Source: Anaerocolumna cellulosilytica
GTDB taxonomy: Bacteria > Bacillota > Clostridia > Lachnospirales > Lachnospiraceae
DNA: 64,000 nt
Assembly: GCF_014218335.1 (NCBI RefSeq)
Contig: NZ_AP023367.1
Coordinates: forward strand, 2,791,501 to 2,855,500
Direction of reading: 5' to 3'
Made by a program: the position numbers and the translations under genes. Shown in pieces: positions 61,904 to 64,000 of the stretch. How positions within the stretch are numbered: position 1 is the first letter of the stretch; each line of letters opens with the position of its first letter. A model generated the notes under the pieces. The model saw nothing but the letters and a program-made list of their open reading frames with translations. It was not told where the DNA came from and ran no database searches.

Positions 61904-63319
61904 TTAGCCAATGCTTCCTTCCATTTCAAGTTGAATCAAATGATTCATTTCCACGGCATATTCTAAAGGCAATTCTTTGGCAATGGGCTCTGCAAATCCG
62001 CTTACTACCATAGCTTTTGCCTCCACTTCACTCATTCCTCTGCTCATAAGATAGAAGATAGTCTCATCACTTATCCTTCCTATCTTTGCCTCGTGACCAA
62101 TGTCAACTTTATCATTACGTATATCCATAACCGGTATAGTATCAGATCTGGAAGAGTCATCTAACATTAAAGATTCACAAGATACTGAAGACTTGCTGTT
62201 CTCTGCATTTGCCGCAATTTTTACAGCACTGCGGAAGGTAGAAGAGCCACCATCCTTTGAGATAGATTTCGAACTCATATGAGAAGAAGTGCCAGGGGCT
62301 GCATGTACTACCTTAACACCGGTATCCAGATTCTGACCGTTCCCAGCAAAGGTTATTCCTGTGTATTCCATTCTGGCGTTTTCTCCTTTTAAAATACTCA
62401 TCGGATACAGATAAGATACCCGTGAACCAAAAGAACCAGAAACCCATTCCATCACTCCGTTTTTTTCTACTACAGCTCTTTTGGTATTTAAGTTGAACAT
62501 ATTTTTTGACCAATTTTCAATTGTCGAATATCTAAGTCTGGCACCTTCACCCACGAATAATTCTACACAGCCTGCATGCAAATTGGCTACATTATACTTT
62601 GGAGCAGAACATCCTTCAATAAAATGAAGATCAGCCCCTTTATCAACGATAATCAGAGTATGTTCAAACTGTCCTGCACCCGGTGCATTAAGCCTAAAAT
62701 ACGATTGTAAGGGTATCTCCACCTTCACTCCCGGAGGAACATAGACAAAGGAACCTCCTGACCAGACCGCACCATGAAGAGCTGCAAATTTGTGGTCGGA
62801 TGGCGTCACCAATTTCATAAAATGTTCTTTAACCATTTCTTCATATTCTACCAGTGCGCTTTCCATATCCGTGTATATAACACCCAGACTTTTTACTTCT
62901 TCCCTCACATTATGATATACTACTTCTGAGTCGTATTGTGCACCTACGCCTGCCAGAGAAGTACGCTCAGCTTGCGGAATACCCAGTCTTTCAAATGTAT
63001 TTTTAATATCCGTCGGCACTTGTTCCCAAGTAAGATTCATATTAGTATTTGGTCTTACATAAGTAACAATATCCTCCATATGCAAGCCCTCTAAGCTTGG
63101 TCCCCAAATGGGAGGTTTTATATCCTGATATATTTTTAATGCCCTTTGTCGAAACTCCCTCATCCAGGACGGATCATTTTTTTCGAGGGATATTTCATTC
63201 ACGATACCCGCTGTTAATCCTTTTGCTGATTTATAGGAGGCATTAACTTTATCCTTTACATCGTATATGCTTCTGTCTATGTCCGAAACATAGGTTTTAT
63301 TTTTTATTGCCTGTTCCAT
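61904..63319 (-). CDS. sufB: SufB, SufBC2D subunit
   Basis: A 471-residue scaffold core. VYVPPGVKVEIPLQSYFRLN, HFIEGCSAPKYNVANLHAGCVELFV and the CESLMLDDSSRSDTIPVMDIRNDKVDIGHEAKIGRI segment are the SufB signature; the cysteine and glutamate ligands thought to build the cluster lie here. AGGAGG precedes the ATG. It follows sufC by 14 bases. Confidence 0.95.
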   Translation of the reverse strand: MEQAIKNKTYVSDIDRSIYDVKDKVNASYKSAKGLTAGIVNEISLEKNDPSWMREFRQRALKIYQDIKPPIWGPSLEGLHMEDIVTYVRPNTNMNLTWEQVPTDIKNTFERLGIPQAERTSLAGVGAQYDSEVVYHNVREEVKSLGVIYTDMESALVEYEEMVKEHFMKLVTPSDHKFAALHGAVWSGGSFVYVPPGVKVEIPLQSYFRLNAPGAGQFEHTLIIVDKGADLHFIEGCSAPKYNVANLHAGCVELFVGEGARLRYSTIENWSKNMFNLNTKRAVVEKNGVMEWVSGSFGSRVSYLYPMSILKGENARMEYTGITFAGNGQNLDTGVKVVHAAPGTSSHMSSKSISKDGGSSTFRSAVKIAANAENSKSSVSCESLMLDDSSRSDTIPVMDIRNDKVDIGHEAKIGRISDETIFYLMSRGMSEVEAKAMVVSGFAEPIAKELPLEYAVEMNHLIQLEMEGSIG

Positions 63320-63333
63320 CTGCTTCCTCCTAT

Positions 63334-64000
63334 CTATACTAATTCAAAAAATTCTTTGTAACCATTTTTGTTGACCTGCCCTATTAAAGAAGCATCTCCT
63401 GTTTTTACAAGCTTACCGCCCAATAGTATGTGTACATAGTCTACATGAAGATATTCTAATATTTTTGTGTTATGGGTTATGATTAACAGTGAATTCTTTT
63501 TATCTTTAAAGTTTTTTACACCTTGTGATACGATTTTAACTGCATCCACATCAAGTCCGGAATCAGTTTCATCGAGAATTGCCAACTTTGGCTCTAACAT
63601 TAACATCTGTAATATTTCTGCTTTCTTTTTCTCACCACCAGAAAAACCAACATTCAGATATCTATCCCCATACTGTTTATCCATTCCCAAATTATCCATT
63701 GTCTTATGAAGTTCCTTTTTAAAGGCCATAATACGTACCGGCTTAGAGCTAACTGCTGTTTTAGCTGTACGTATAAAATTTTCCAAAGTAACACCAGATA
63801 ACTCCTCTGGGTTCTGAAAGGATAAAAAGATTCCTTTTTTTGCTCTGATATCCGGTTTTTCTTCTGTAATATCTTCTCCTTCAAAATGAATGCTTCCGCT
63901 TTTAATTTCATACTTTGGATGACCCATAATGGTATAGCCTAAAGTGGATTTACCTGCTCCATTGGGTCCCATTATAACATGCACTTCTCCCTGATTAATT
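63334..64000 (-). CDS. sufC: SufC ATPase, 5' end beyond the window
   Basis: At least 222 codons of the SUF ATPase are inside; the upstream reading frame continues to the right edge (INQGEVHVIMGPNGAGKST), so about 25 N-terminal residues are missing. Walker A is GPNGAGKST, Q-loop FLSFQNPEEL, signature FSGGEKKKAEILQ and Walker B LAILDETDSGLD. First gene of sufCBDSU as seen here. Confidence 0.95.
   Translation of the reverse strand, partial: INQGEVHVIMGPNGAGKSTLGYTIMGHPKYEIKSGSIHFEGEDITEEKPDIRAKKGIFLSFQNPEELSGVTLENFIRTAKTAVSSKPVRIMAFKKELHKTMDNLGMDKQYGDRYLNVGFSGGEKKKAEILQMLMLEPKLAILDETDSGLDVDAVKIVSQGVKNFKDKKNSLLIITHNTKILEYLHVDYVHILLGGKLVKTGDASLIGQVNKNGYKEFFELV

Overview
The window is low-GC Firmicutes DNA and reads like the chromosome of an anaerobic, spore-forming, plant-polysaccharide-using Lachnospiraceae (Clostridium cluster XIVa, in the neighbourhood of Lachnoclostridium phytofermentans). 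Evidence: class II galT, GH51 arabinofuranosidase, iron-sulfur serine dehydratase SdaAA/SdaAB, [FeFe]-hydrogenase, FeoA-FeoA-FeoB, SUF without SufA/SufE, copper-amine-oxidase-like stalk amidase, a Csp-like subtilase and a T-box on ilvB. Most genes lie on the minus strand. No tRNA, rRNA or CRISPR array was seen.

Layout. 1-3335 is a decayed accessory stretch: an esterase, a frameshifted GrpB gene, a fused relic of an arsR/CoA-disulfide-reductase locus, a Nudix gene and several repeat clusters. 3336-9098 (minus) is an arsenic island: a GNAT of the PAT/ArsN type, a cysteine-rich MarR regulator, a broken arsM, a second ArsN-like GNAT, arsR plus CoA-disulfide reductase/rhodanese, then arsR plus acr3 and an unrecognised 55-residue ORF. 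9297-17334 holds cell-surface proteins (Ig-repeat GHL10 protein, stalked amidase, Big_2 protein) around a XerS-like recombinase. 17781-23883 has three transport or regulatory units: an ABC exporter, a TetR/membrane protein/flavodoxin operon and an ABC-2 exporter. 24171-27512 is a Fur-box-controlled feo operon with an in-operon Fur-like protein.

27964-34172 carries a DUF815 ATPase, argS, and a padR-DUF1700-DUF4097 operon with pspC just downstream. 34173-44051 is mainly carbon and amino-acid metabolism: a beta-helix protein, sdaAB-sdaAA, a Leloir operon (regulator-galK-galE-galT) and an arabinofuranosidase. 44321-52537 has a predicted subtilase pseudoprotease, T-box-ilvB-ilvN, a TetR/hydrolase pair, a SPOR amidase and a double GNAT. 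52648-64000 carries pyk, a Na/Pi cotransporter, an HD hydrolase, a [FeFe]-hydrogenase, a ferredoxin and sufCBDSU, with sufC running off the end.

The most notable items are: the arsR-cdr deletion relic with its inverted partner 3-5 kb away; the arsM pseudogene inside an otherwise intact arsenic island; a Fur-like protein without the usual metal motif whose cysteine-rich tail overlaps the FeoB-associated gene by 77 bp; a subtilase with His replaced by Gln; and a four-cysteine insertion in acetolactate synthase. I did not find a clearly unprecedented multi-gene system.
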